Shown piece after piece: positions 1-8,600 of a DNA stretch of 8,959 nt. Source of the stretch: Pirellulaceae bacterium (lineage in GTDB: Bacteria > Planctomycetota > Planctomycetia > Pirellulales > Pirellulaceae); NCBI GenBank assembly GCA_013002105.1, contig JABDKS010000792.1:1-8959 (forward strand). The letters run 5' to 3'. Each line of letters opens with the position of its first letter. The stretch's first letter is position 1. A program made the position numbers and the translations under genes. The notes under the pieces were generated by a model. The model did no database searches, was not told the origin of the DNA, and was given only the letters and a program-made list of their open reading frames with translations.

Positions 1-185
1 CCGGCAACAACCGAGGTTCCGATCGAATTACAAGGAGAACCATTGACCGATACGCAACCGTGATCGAACATCCCTCGGACTTGGCTGCGCGACGACTCTG
101 ATAGCTGACGGACGACCAGATCCACGCGTCCCGCGGTTTCGTTGTCGACTGTGATAGAACGCGTGATAATCGCCATCTGAAGCAT
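1..185 (-). CDS. RluA-family pseudouridine synthase, N-terminal S4 domain (partial, runs off the left edge)
   Basis: Translating this strand from ATG at 185 gives MLQMAIITRSITVDNETAG and then an S4-type RNA-binding segment. It contains GRVDLVVRQL, SSRSQVRGMFDHG and VSVNGSPCNSIGTSVVAG. The pattern of Arg-Val-Asp, Ser-Arg-Ser-x-Val, a glycine turn and Val-Asn-Gly is typical of the S4 domain that precedes the catalytic domain in RluA/RluC/RluD-type enzymes, which make pseudouridine in rRNA or tRNA in the cytoplasm. The start could be the ATG at 185 or the in-frame ATG at 176; an in-frame stop at 198-200 bounds it upstream. No Shine-Dalgarno is visible. A TATAAA-like element sits about a dozen bases before the start. 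The catalytic domain with its Asp lies outside the window, so the subfamily cannot be assigned and another S4-domain protein is possible. This is the only predicted cytoplasmic product here. Confidence 0.68.
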   Translation of the reverse strand, partial: MLQMAIITRSITVDNETAGRVDLVVRQLSESSRSQVRGMFDHGCVSVNGSPCNSIGTSVVA

Positions 186-458
186 CAAAAGTAGATTTTA
201 TAAATCGCAACGCACCATTCTGCGGCGCGTCATCCATTCACGTATTATCTGCACAGGGTGCCTGCGCCAGTGGACATCAATCTGGTCGACATCAACGTAA
301 CTATCACAGCGGACAAACCACAAACGGGTTTGCCGCTGAATGATTCCGCAAATCCAATCGATTCTATCATCGAGCGTCTTGTTCAACACGACGGTCGGTT
401 TCAAACTGTTCGGCTCATCGCTATGCAAATGACCCGTTTGACTGGTGATTCGTAAACC
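186..458. other. Intergenic gap between the sialidase-like gene and the RluA-type gene
   Basis: I find no convincing gene on either strand. A GTG-initiated plus-strand reading frame at 258-455 resembles no family I know and has no ribosome-binding site. The stretch holds an imperfect 15-base tandem repeat at 271-300 (10 of 15 positions agree, both copies containing GACATCAA). An AT-rich patch near 195-205 could be part of a promoter for the downstream pseudouridine synthase gene. No tRNA-like fold or U-tract terminator is visible. Confidence 0.5.
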
Positions 459-476
459 GATCGAACCGGTTCGATC
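459..476. repeat. 18-bp perfect palindrome at the end of the sialidase-like gene
   Basis: GATCGAACCGGTTCGATC reads identically on both strands. It overlaps the TGA stop codon (475-477) of the minus-strand sialidase-like gene by two bases. As RNA it could form a 7-bp stem closed by a CCGG loop. No T-rich tract follows on either strand, so it does not fit a classical intrinsic terminator. It could be a factor-dependent end signal, an mRNA-stabilising hairpin or a protein-binding dyad. Confidence 0.6.
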
Positions 477-1497
477 ACGGCGCGGCAGATTGGATCCGTA
501 CTTTTGCGAAATAGATCGCTGTTTTTGTGGTCGTTCCATTGTTTTGATGCCCCGAGTAATAGCTGACCCACAACAGCCCGTCGTGCCAAACAACGCCGGC
601 ATAACTGGTGTCTCCGCCGGAGGGCAATTTGGTCAACTCGGTCATCGTTCCCAAAGTGGGATCCACCTGACAGATCGACGTTCGTGCGCCACCGTCGTAA
701 AGTCGCACGACGGCTATCATTTCGCCTGTGGGTAACTGAATCATTTGCGGCCCGCCGATACGCGTCTCAAGGTCCTTCCAATCCCACTGGCGATAGGGAG
801 GCTGGGAAATGCCAAGTTGACCCGTCTTGGTTCCGCCGTCGCGACGAAGCAAACAATATGCCTTGTCATCACCCGTGAAGACCAGCGATGTTTCGTTGGG
901 ATATCCTTCGTCAAAAAGATTCTCAACCAACGTTTCGTAGTTCATGCCATCATCGCTTTGATACAAACGAACCGATCGCGGCCCGCTGCCGGTTGCGTAG
1001 CCGATTCCGTACGCTGTGTCTTTGTGCCACGTTGTTCGCCACAACCAAAAGTCACGGTCACCCACTTCGTGGGCATCACTCCAATGGATGCCGTCGTCAG
1101 AGAACCAAGTCAGTGATTGATGCTTGTAATCGGCCGGTTGGTTCACCGCGACCGCACCCGAGAGCATCAGTCGACCATCGGGTGTTACCGTAATCTTTGC
1201 ATCACGTAGATCGCCTGAGGGATATTCGATCAAAGCAGCCGATGTCCAGTTTTTTGCATCGTCGCTTTGGAGCACGCGCAAGGCGCCATCAGGCGACACA
1301 TGTGCCGATCCTTCGCGAAAGACACAGAACCACTTTTCGTTGTGTCGGACCAGATCTGTGAACGCGTTGTGCCGAGCGTTATCCCAGATTTTGCTTACTT
1401 CCAAGACTTCCGCGCGAACCTTGGGCCGCTCCGCCACCGCCGAGCCGATCGCGAGGCTACAGAACACCGTCAAAATACAAATTTGGTACTTCATCAT
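475..1497 (-). CDS. Exported sialidase-like (BNR/Asp-box) beta-propeller protein
   Basis: The 340-residue product starts with a Sec signal peptide (hydrophobic run at about residues 6-20, likely cleavage after AVA at 20-22). The rest reads as a six-bladed propeller of the sialidase superfamily. Three strand-end repeats resemble degenerate Asp boxes: QSDDAKNW (78-84), SDDGIHW (133-139) and QSDDGMNY (180-187). They follow an SDDGxxW pattern instead of the strict SxDxGxxW. Candidate active-site residues are Arg61 in FREGSAH, Arg98 in GDLRD, Glu202 in NETSLV, Arg218/219 and the Tyr299 region. The family releases terminal sugars from glycans, but many planctomycete members have no tested substrate, so sialic acid cleavage is not claimed. 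The start is a double ATG at 1497/1494, without a Shine-Dalgarno, 24 bases after the CehA-like gene, so translation from a shared transcript is likely. Confidence 0.82.
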   Translation of the reverse strand: MMKYQICILTVFCSLAIGSAVAERPKVRAEVLEVSKIWDNARHNAFTDLVRHNEKWFCVFREGSAHVSPDGALRVLQSDDAKNWTSAALIEYPSGDLRDAKITVTPDGRLMLSGAVAVNQPADYKHQSLTWFSDDGIHWSDAHEVGDRDFWLWRTTWHKDTAYGIGYATGSGPRSVRLYQSDDGMNYETLVENLFDEGYPNETSLVFTGDDKAYCLLRRDGGTKTGQLGISQPPYRQWDWKDLETRIGGPQMIQLPTGEMIAVVRLYDGGARTSICQVDPTLGTMTELTKLPSGGDTSYAGVVWHDGLLWVSYYSGHQNNGTTTKTAIYFAKVRIQSAAP

Positions 1498-1521
1498 CGT
1501 TTTTTACGTTGCGGGAACAAA

Positions 1522-4023
1522 TTAGAACGCGTTATGAATCCGCTCGATTTCGCTATCGATGTCCGAGCCTTCGTAAAACCATAACCCACCGCGGACGCGA
1601 ACGGTCTGACCTGCTTCGCAATCTGGAAAAATCGGATCCGAATGGAAACAGGGGACCGGCGGGTTCGTCCACGCGCGATGCGGCGGTTGCCAAGCCGTGA
1701 TGATCCAACGATCCACCGTGTCGGCTTTGACCGCGACAAAAGAGTCCTGGACAACCTGTTGACGTTTTCGCTGAGCCTGAAAACCGATCAAACCCGATAA
1801 CATCACACAAACCTGCGATCGCAATTGGGTCAGCGGCTGATCGGTCCCGTTGGTCAACCACATCTCCATCGCGACGTGGTCCATTTTGTTTTCGACCCGA
1901 CTGCCAAACGAGATGCCATTGGGGAGTTGTCGTGACATGACCAGCGCTTCACCGTCTCGCTGCCATTCCAGTTTCGGAAGTTGCACATCCTGGACCGACC
2001 AAATCGTCGGAACATGCGTGTGGGCAAGGTAGGTCAAACCTAGATTGGAAAAGATCGCTTCGGGCACATCAACGACCGCATATCCCCCATCCTTCCAAGG
2101 AGGAAAGACGCTGACTTTTGTCTCGCGTTGCGGATTAATCGCACCGTCCAAAAAACCTCGGCGTGGATGGCGACCACCGGGATACGGCAAGACTCTCAAC
2201 TTTGTTGTTGAAAGCGTTTTCGTCGACCCGTCTACTTGAGGTGCATATTGACTAACCAAGCCCTTGGCTCGTTCGATGGTCATGCCGGTTGCCAACCGGA
2301 CTTCGTCGGGCGTGAACTGATGGTCGATGATCATGTTGCGTAACCAAGTTTCATCGTCCGGCGCCGCTAACGGTCGACCCACACGTTTCACTTCCGCTGC
2401 GTCATCGACCACCTCCAACTGCTCGTAGAAGTTCAATGCCCGTAGGTATTCATCCATGCCTGCGGCTGACACGACACCGCGACTACGTTGAATTTCATCT
2501 TTCATACGACCAATTAAGTACTGCTTTTCCTCGCGACGCGGCTTGACCGACTCGCCACCCACTTCGATATACCAGGGCGCTGAATGTGCAAATCGAATGC
2601 GACCCTCCCCATCCTCCTCGCGGTCTTCCCAAAAACGGACCGCTATCCAACCGCTTTTTTCGACTCCTACTGGCACGTCGATCACGGTCCTGAAAGCACC
2701 TTGATCGGTTCGCTTGTTTTGGGGTCGCAACATTTTGATCGGAACACCATTAACCAGAATTTCGCCGAACGTCAGTGGCGTTTGCGAAATGATTTCGACA
2801 TGCAGGGGAATCTCCGTAGGCGAGTCGACCCGAAAGACATGTCCGGGGTCGTGATCGTCCGCGGTCGTCATCAACATCGGACCGGTCGTGACAAATGATC
2901 GACCCTGCTGCAATCCTTGTCGCCACTGTTGATAGTCAAACCCATCTTTCAAATGTACGTAGACGCGGCCAAAACCGGCTGGCACGCAATGAACACCGTT
3001 GGCGGTACCCGCCGACGGCGGCATGCGAAATCCACTGTTCAACAAGACGTAGTACATTCCCAACGTAAAGTCGATCCACTCTCGTTCGCCTCCTCGCGTT
3101 CCTCCGAACGGCGGCTGAATAAAATTCGGCGCCGGCGTATACCAATCACCAAACGCAAATTGCGTTCGCCACATATGGTTGTTAGCCAGTTCATAGGTCG
3201 CGTTGGGAGCGATCGTGGGCAACACCATGGCGAACGGCCAAGCCAGCTTGTCCATGTCAAACAACACATCGGGGTCGGCCGCCCGGGCCGAATCGACGAT
3301 CGGTTTCCACGGCGGCACGGTCTGCTGCAAAGCCCCCTTGTGACCGAGCACAAACAGGGCACCGAGTGTGTGACGTTTCTGGGCGACCGAAAAGATCTCG
3401 TACTCGGTGTTACGCGGCCAAATCACATGAGTTGGGTCGACACGCACAAGATCATCGGGCAAATCGATTCGCAGATTTTTGTCACCCGACGACGGCGGCG
3501 TCTCGGCAACCGTCACCCAATGGGTCAGCGGAAACGCGACGTTCAGGTCTTCCGCCAAGATCACATTTCGCAATTCGTCAATCGTTCGATGCAGATGGGT
3601 ATCGCCGGAGTACCAACCCAGTTGTGACATATCGATCCAACGCCGCAGTGAAACCGAAAGGTCCAAGTCTTGATCAACGACGTCGAACGTCTGTTGATGG
3701 GGATGGTATTCCTTACCGCGGTAAACGCCCAAGGTGTAATTGCCCGGCGGCAACGAAACCGTGCAGGGATCAGCCGAAATCGTCGTGTGGTACTCTGTCG
3801 ATTCCTTGTTGATCCAGTTTTGTTTTTCGTATCGCACTGCGGTTCCGCTCTCGGAGACCGACTCGAAGAAGTACGGTTTGCCGCCTGCATCGTTCAAATA
3901 CAACCGTGCCGGCAACATCTCGTTGGTGTCCGCATCGGTAACGACGACGCGGACATTGAATTCGGCTTGGGAAATAGCCGGAATGCCGCAGACACACAGC
4001 AGGGAGAAAAAAAGACTTCGCAC
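1522..4023 (-). CDS. Exported CehA/McbA-like (PHP-fold) metallohydrolase with long unassigned C-terminal half
   Basis: The 833-residue product begins at GTG with a signal peptide (cleavage near SQA, 18-20). Residues 21-130 look like a carboxypeptidase-regulatory-type Ig domain ([12 protein letters not shown]). Residues 135-390 resemble the PHP domain of CehA/McbA hydrolases, metal-dependent enzymes that cleave esters or phosphoesters. GDTHLH (140-145) gives the His-x-His metal pair. LTHW (166-169) replaces the usual TDHN-like turn, GHKG (227-230) supplies a further His, and NNHMW lies at 281-285. Where many PHP enzymes have a Ser-Asp-x-His metal motif, this one reads [10 protein letters not shown] (335-344), so activity is uncertain. 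A beta-sandwich-like stretch (400-490) follows. Residues 500-600 look helical, and 605-833 form an unassigned beta-rich region with LAHTHVP (666-672). The spacing to the sialidase-like gene suggests co-transcription. The exported CehA/McbA-like call is firm; the reaction is not. Confidence 0.82.
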   Translation of the reverse strand: MRSLFFSLLCVCGIPAISQAEFNVRVVVTDADTNEMLPARLYLNDAGGKPYFFESVSESGTAVRYEKQNWINKESTEYHTTISADPCTVSLPPGNYTLGVYRGKEYHPHQQTFDVVDQDLDLSVSLRRWIDMSQLGWYSGDTHLHRTIDELRNVILAEDLNVAFPLTHWVTVAETPPSSGDKNLRIDLPDDLVRVDPTHVIWPRNTEYEIFSVAQKRHTLGALFVLGHKGALQQTVPPWKPIVDSARAADPDVLFDMDKLAWPFAMVLPTIAPNATYELANNHMWRTQFAFGDWYTPAPNFIQPPFGGTRGGEREWIDFTLGMYYVLLNSGFRMPPSAGTANGVHCVPAGFGRVYVHLKDGFDYQQWRQGLQQGRSFVTTGPMLMTTADDHDPGHVFRVDSPTEIPLHVEIISQTPLTFGEILVNGVPIKMLRPQNKRTDQGAFRTVIDVPVGVEKSGWIAVRFWEDREEDGEGRIRFAHSAPWYIEVGGESVKPRREEKQYLIGRMKDEIQRSRGVVSAAGMDEYLRALNFYEQLEVVDDAAEVKRVGRPLAAPDDETWLRNMIIDHQFTPDEVRLATGMTIERAKGLVSQYAPQVDGSTKTLSTTKLRVLPYPGGRHPRRGFLDGAINPQRETKVSVFPPWKDGGYAVVDVPEAIFSNLGLTYLAHTHVPTIWSVQDVQLPKLEWQRDGEALVMSRQLPNGISFGSRVENKMDHVAMEMWLTNGTDQPLTQLRSQVCVMLSGLIGFQAQRKRQQVVQDSFVAVKADTVDRWIITAWQPPHRAWTNPPVPCFHSDPIFPDCEAGQTVRVRGGLWFYEGSDIDSEIERIHNAF

Positions 4024-4215
4024 GTCGTTGCCTCGCGTCGCGATCGGGAACCGTTTACCGGAGCCAACAGCGTAGCGACTGGCGAGATTGCACGCGCGAT
4101 TTGGACCGACAGCTACGAAGGAAAGTCGGGTCTATCGCGCCTCCCACTGCGATAACACCGTGCGAACAGTGCGGCGAATATGCAAACACGGCGGCCGAGT
4201 CGAATTTCCGATCAC
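4024..4215. other. 192-base gap between the PhoX-like and CehA-like genes
   Basis: No reading frame here looks like a gene. On the minus strand a small hairpin, CACTGT-TCGC-ACGGTG (about 4151-4166, one G-U pair in RNA), lies downstream of the PhoX-like stop. No T-tract follows it, so it is a weak terminator candidate at best. I see no clear -35/-10 pair. The length of the gap compared with the 24- and 30-base gaps elsewhere suggests that a promoter for the CehA-like gene lies here. Confidence 0.4.
4031..4034 (-). promoter_or_regulatory. Shine-Dalgarno GAGG supporting a GTG start for the CehA-like gene
   Basis: On the minus strand GCGAGGCAACGAC precedes GTG. GAGG stands seven bases before the codon, a good distance for 16S rRNA pairing. 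This supports the GTG at 4021-4023 as the true start, and the encoded N-terminus is a clean signal peptide. The other genes in the window lack a comparable motif. Confidence 0.5.
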
Positions 4216-5640
4216 TTACAGCACGGTATCTTTCCAGGGACCCGTGATCGCGCAGGTGAAACCGGGTGTCTGAATGTTGACAAAAAGCCAATCTCCGTCG
4301 GGGCTGAACGTGGCTCCGGCCCACTCTTTGGCACGGAAATCGCCTGCCACTTTATTGTGCTGGCCGTCCAAGATCACGTTATTCTCCGCGAACAACTCCA
4401 GGTAACCCTCTTGCGACAAGCCAAAGATACACTGCGGATACTCGTTGGGACCGTAATCATTGTCTTCGCACAAAATGATGCCACCGCGCGGACTGACGGC
4501 CAAATTGTCGGGCATGTTCAACGTCATTTTATTGGGCGATTCAAACAGCAGCGTCAGTTTTTCGTTTCGCGGATCGTACTGCCAAATCTGTCCCGCCTTG
4601 GCTGCGCCACCGTTGGTGGCATCAAAGTAAACGAGTCCGTTGCCGTACCAGCAGCCTTCCAATCGCGCAAAAGTTGATCCACCTTTTGCTTGACCCTGTT
4701 TGAAGACACCCAGTTGATCGCCGACTGTCCCGTCGGACGCATCACCGGTGCCCTTACTGTGCGCCAGCGTTGGGTCGTCGATTTTGTGCCAGCAGATATC
4801 AAATGAGACACCGCTGGAAAAACCACCTCGCAAATCGTCTTGTCCGACGACTTGAGCCATTTCCAAAGTGCCGCCTTCGGCAAGCTTGCCCGGAGTCTTG
4901 GGTGTGAACCGATAAAAACCACCGGTTTCACGGTCTTCGGTCAAATAGACGTTACCCGTTTCACGATCAACCGCGAGCGCCTCGTGAACAAATCGACCCA
5001 TGTCTTCGATCGGCTGTGCGTCGGCAGCCGCGTCCATCGGCACCTCGAAAACCCAGCCATGCGTTTTCTCGAACGTACGAACGACATCCTGGTTGTACAT
5101 GTCTTTGTCACGGGGTCCGAGTACGGTTTCTTCGGCCGTCAACCAGGTGCCCCACGGCGTCACGCCGCCGGCACAGTTGCGACTGGTCCCGGACAGACTG
5201 ACCCAACTCTTCTCGAACTGGCCAGTCTTCGTGTTAAAGACCAGATTCGTACATCCACCCTTGGCTCGTGGGTCATACAGACCCGTATCCTGGCAGGGGA
5301 TGTGTGGGCCGTCCTCGCTCACTTCATGATTTCGGCAGAGCGTCAATCGATTCCCGTTGGCCGAGACTACCGCCATACCATCATGCGCCGGGGGCGTTCG
5401 AACTGAGTCGCTCATGACGTCGCCCGTCCAACCGAATGTTCGATATCGAAATCCTTCGGGCAATCGGATCAGGGGCAAACCAGTCGTCTCGTCCCGAACG
5501 GGACGCAGGTTGCTGTGACGAAGCGGTGCGTCGCCGCATGCGATTCGGTGCGACAATCCGCCCAGGGCTGCGGCGACGCCAAATGTGGTTGCCGCGGAAA
5601 AACCATCACTGAGAAACTTACGTCGGGTGCTTGAGTGCAT
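4216..5640 (-). CDS. Tat-exported PhoX/DUF839-family phosphatase-like protein
   Basis: The 474-residue product carries a twin-arginine signal: STRRKFLSDG (4-13), then a moderately hydrophobic stretch to about residue 34. The mature part follows the PhoX/DUF839 pattern along its whole length: HDGMA (86-90), NHE (104-106), GGCTNLVFN (128-136), NCAGGVTPWGTW (155-166), AEET (169-172), GRFVHEA (215-221), GFYRF (241-245), EGCWYGNGLVYFD (328-340), PDNLAVSPRGG (377-387), CED (391-393) and EWAGATFSPDG (439-449). Known PhoX enzymes are monomeric alkaline phosphatases with iron and calcium at the active site. The Cys of the NCAGG motif (here Cys156) is an iron ligand there, and it is present. Tat export fits folding around metal before transport. 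Phosphomonoesterase activity is inferred; DUF839 members without tested activity are common. It starts 30 bases after the redox fusion gene, so the two are probably one transcript. No phosphate-control site was recognised. Confidence 0.88.
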   Translation of the reverse strand: MHSSTRRKFLSDGFSAATTFGVAAALGGLSHRIACGDAPLRHSNLRPVRDETTGLPLIRLPEGFRYRTFGWTGDVMSDSVRTPPAHDGMAVVSANGNRLTLCRNHEVSEDGPHIPCQDTGLYDPRAKGGCTNLVFNTKTGQFEKSWVSLSGTSRNCAGGVTPWGTWLTAEETVLGPRDKDMYNQDVVRTFEKTHGWVFEVPMDAAADAQPIEDMGRFVHEALAVDRETGNVYLTEDRETGGFYRFTPKTPGKLAEGGTLEMAQVVGQDDLRGGFSSGVSFDICWHKIDDPTLAHSKGTGDASDGTVGDQLGVFKQGQAKGGSTFARLEGCWYGNGLVYFDATNGGAAKAGQIWQYDPRNEKLTLLFESPNKMTLNMPDNLAVSPRGGIILCEDNDYGPNEYPQCIFGLSQEGYLELFAENNVILDGQHNKVAGDFRAKEWAGATFSPDGDWLFVNIQTPGFTCAITGPWKDTVL

Positions 5641-5670
5641 TCGGAAGAATCATCCGTAACGAAATACCGG

Positions 5671-8600
5671 TCATTGGACCACCATCGTGCCGTTCATCAC
5701 CATCCAGTGGCCCGGGAAAGTGCAGAGGTAAGGATAACGACCAGGCCGGGTCGGCGCCTCAAAGTAGATTGTTAATTTTCCGTTAGGATTTACGACATCG
5801 GTGTAGGCGATGACAGCCTCCGAATCGGGAATATAGTGCCGACTAGCCGCCTCCGGATCCGCAATCATCCGATTGGTCTGTTCGCCTATTTGCTGCAAAG
5901 TACCGGGCTGGATCAACGCCCAGTTGTGGGGAACCGCGTCAGGGTTATGGAACGTCAAGCGGATGGGGGCGCCGGCCGGCACCGTGAATGTCTGTTTGTC
6001 GAAGTTCAGGTTCCGAGCGGCGCGAATATGAACCGGCAGGGCACCGGGCAACGCCTTGCGATGCGGATTGCGAACCACCGCTTTAGGTCGATGAAAATCC
6101 GCCAGCATCGGGTGCGGCAAGATTACCTTTTCACTGGGCTTGTACCCTGGAATCGTCGTCAGTGGTTCATCCAAATGATGGACGGTCATGAACAGATCGT
6201 GCGATCTCTCTGCCGACGACTTCACCAATAGATGCAGTTGATTGACCTTCTGCAATTCCGGAATCTCGATGAATAGATTCTTACCATCATCGAGCAACGT
6301 CGCCGATGCGATGTCCAAGACGTCGTGTCCTTGCAAACCGAGCTGACGCGCCGAAAATTCTGGTGATCCATAGGCGCCGCTGTAGCGATAATTCCAGCAT
6401 TGCGCAAAGTGTCCTCGTGCGTCTTCGACCAGTGATCGATTCAATGGTTCAGAAAACGTAACTCGTATGCCATTGCTGTGAACATGAAATCCGATGGGTA
6501 TCGGTAACTGATCGGGTACGTAGCGGATGCGTTCAAAAGAACCGGTGTCGGGTGTGTACGTTCCCCATCCGCTCATCCCGGACACGTACAGTTGTCCGTC
6601 GATGGGACTGAATTTGCCACGGTGGGCGCCTGATGACAATTCGCCCGCGATCGGCATGGCCGCGCCCTGAATCCAACCGTCGAACTCATCTCGCAAAAGC
6701 AAAAACGCGCGTCCCGCGCCAAACGACAGATGCACCATTTGGTTTTGCACTGGTCCCCATTTATCGCCGCCGACAAACACCTGACCACCACTGGAATTGT
6801 CCACGCCACGCGGCAAGTACAACATTGGTAGCTCTGGCGGATATTTGCGGTTCGTGCCGGGCCGACCAAAAAATGGTATTTGATTCTCCGTGGACGACGC
6901 CGTTATCAAGCGGTTGATCACGGGACCGTCGGGACGTACCGCGGCAATCATCGATGCGGGCATCCAGTCGCCTTCACTACTGGGAATCGTGACCAAGCCG
7001 TCGGGCGTCAGCCCAATGCCATCGGAGTTTCGAAGACCTCCGGCTATCACTTCGGCGCTCTGTCCGTCGGCAGCGATTCGCATCACGCCCTGTTTACCCG
7101 ATGCGGTGTAAAAACGTCCTTGGTCGTCGCGGAGCAACCCGCACGTAAAGTCATGACCGCCACGTGATGTCTCCAATGCCTGGCTGTAACATTCATAAAA
7201 ATCCATCTCGCCGTCATCATTCAGATCATGCAATCGCGTCAGCTGATCGCGACCGAGCACATAAATCTGATCCTGATGCACGACCACTCCCAATGCCTGG
7301 TGCAGTCCCGAAGCGATGCGACGCCACGTGACGTTGGAAAGATCATCACTTAAATGACTCACTCGCCACACGTCACCCTGCATTGTGCAAACCACGGCCG
7401 ACCCGTCGGACAGAAAATCATGTCCGCCGCAAAACAGCAATGCATTCCACGGGTTTTCGGTGGGCAGATGGATTTTGTCGACAACGTAAGGACCGCCACC
7501 GGTTGATTCGGAATTGCGAGCGACATGAGCGGGCGTTCCGCCCGTCACAAACTCTTGCGGCCACTGAGGTGGACCGCCATGGAGCAGATCGCGGTCGGGA
7601 TGCTCATCGCGCAGCGCGACGACGTGTTTGAATTCCCCGTCTTCGACTTTGATGGTGTCGATGTATTCCCTGTCGCCGACGCGATAAGCAAACAGGACTT
7701 GCTTGCCATGTCGATACAGACCCAGATATTTCTTGCTTCGCTTGGCGTCGTAGGGCAACGCGGCCGACCCCTCGAAGACAATCGAGGAACCATCCTGGGT
7801 CAACCCTTTCATGAAGCCGTGCCTTACCGACGAGAACTTGATGAACCCGTCGACCCAGTACCGACGAAATGCCAGCGCATCGGTATCAAAACAGGCCGCC
7901 ACGGCTTTGCTTCCTTCGCCCGTACGTACGCAAACACCGCGTGACACATGCAATTGGTCTGCGTGAAAAACACCACTGATCAAACTGCCCAAATCGGTAT
8001 CGTTCCATGCGCCACTGGCCCATGTCGGCTCACTTTGGTTGCCCCAATGCCCGTACGTCCCGCCGTCCAGTCCAGGGTATTCTGCTAACAAGTGCGGTCG
8101 TGGGTCGGCATCACGAAAATGACGCGCCTGTTTTGCATAAAAGTCGTAGACCCGATCTCGATTCACATGGGCTTGCCAACTGGGCCAACGTTCCGGATCG
8201 AGCGGTCGTCGCGGCATATCAAACTCGGCAGGGTGATGGCCGTTTGCATGAGCGAGCAACGAACCGATCGCGTTGGCTCTCAACGTTTTGTGTGAACCAA
8301 GTTCGATCAGGAACGCCAGTAAGTCAGCTTGATCTTGGTCACTGAGCATTGCCAACAACCCATCGGGCATCAACGTGCCGACCTCTTGCACCGCTTCGAT
8401 GTCGTTCTGATCAAGCACACGATGGGTTCCCGTCGCGACCTCGCGAATCACCAGTTCGTCATTTGACTCGCGGTCGCGATAGCCTCGGATCACTTCTCCG
8501 TCGCCGGTAACGACAGCGATCGCCTGATATTCGGGAGCCACTACTTTTTTGGGCGATATCAACGACGACGCAAGCTGCTCCGCCGTTTGTTTGGTACCGA

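Noticed and set aside
271..300. 15-base imperfect tandem repeat containing GACATCAA twice
   Set aside because: Only 10 of 15 positions agree and there are two copies, so it is too weak to call an operator or iteron.
258..455. Plus-strand GTG-initiated reading frame of 65 codons in the left intergenic gap
   Set aside because: No recognisable family, no Shine-Dalgarno, and its repeated Val-Asp-Ile-Asn comes only from a local 15-base imperfect repeat.
198..602. Minus-strand frame of 134 codons overlapping the end of the sialidase-like gene
   Set aside because: Its first part is an out-of-frame reading of the sialidase-like C-terminus and the rest is low in recognisable features.
2917..3627. 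Plus-strand open frame of 236 codons
   Set aside because: It lies wholly opposite the PHP domain of the CehA-like gene, its product is rich in Arg/His with no domain pattern, and the minus-strand product has family motifs in this interval.
4151..4166. Hairpin CACTGT-TCGC-ACGGTG as a terminator for the PhoX-like gene
   Set aside because: A 6-bp stem with a G-U pair and no following T-tract is not enough for a terminator call.
4840..5406. Plus-strand open frame of 188 codons
   Set aside because: It is antisense to the most conserved part of the PhoX-like gene and has no independent support.
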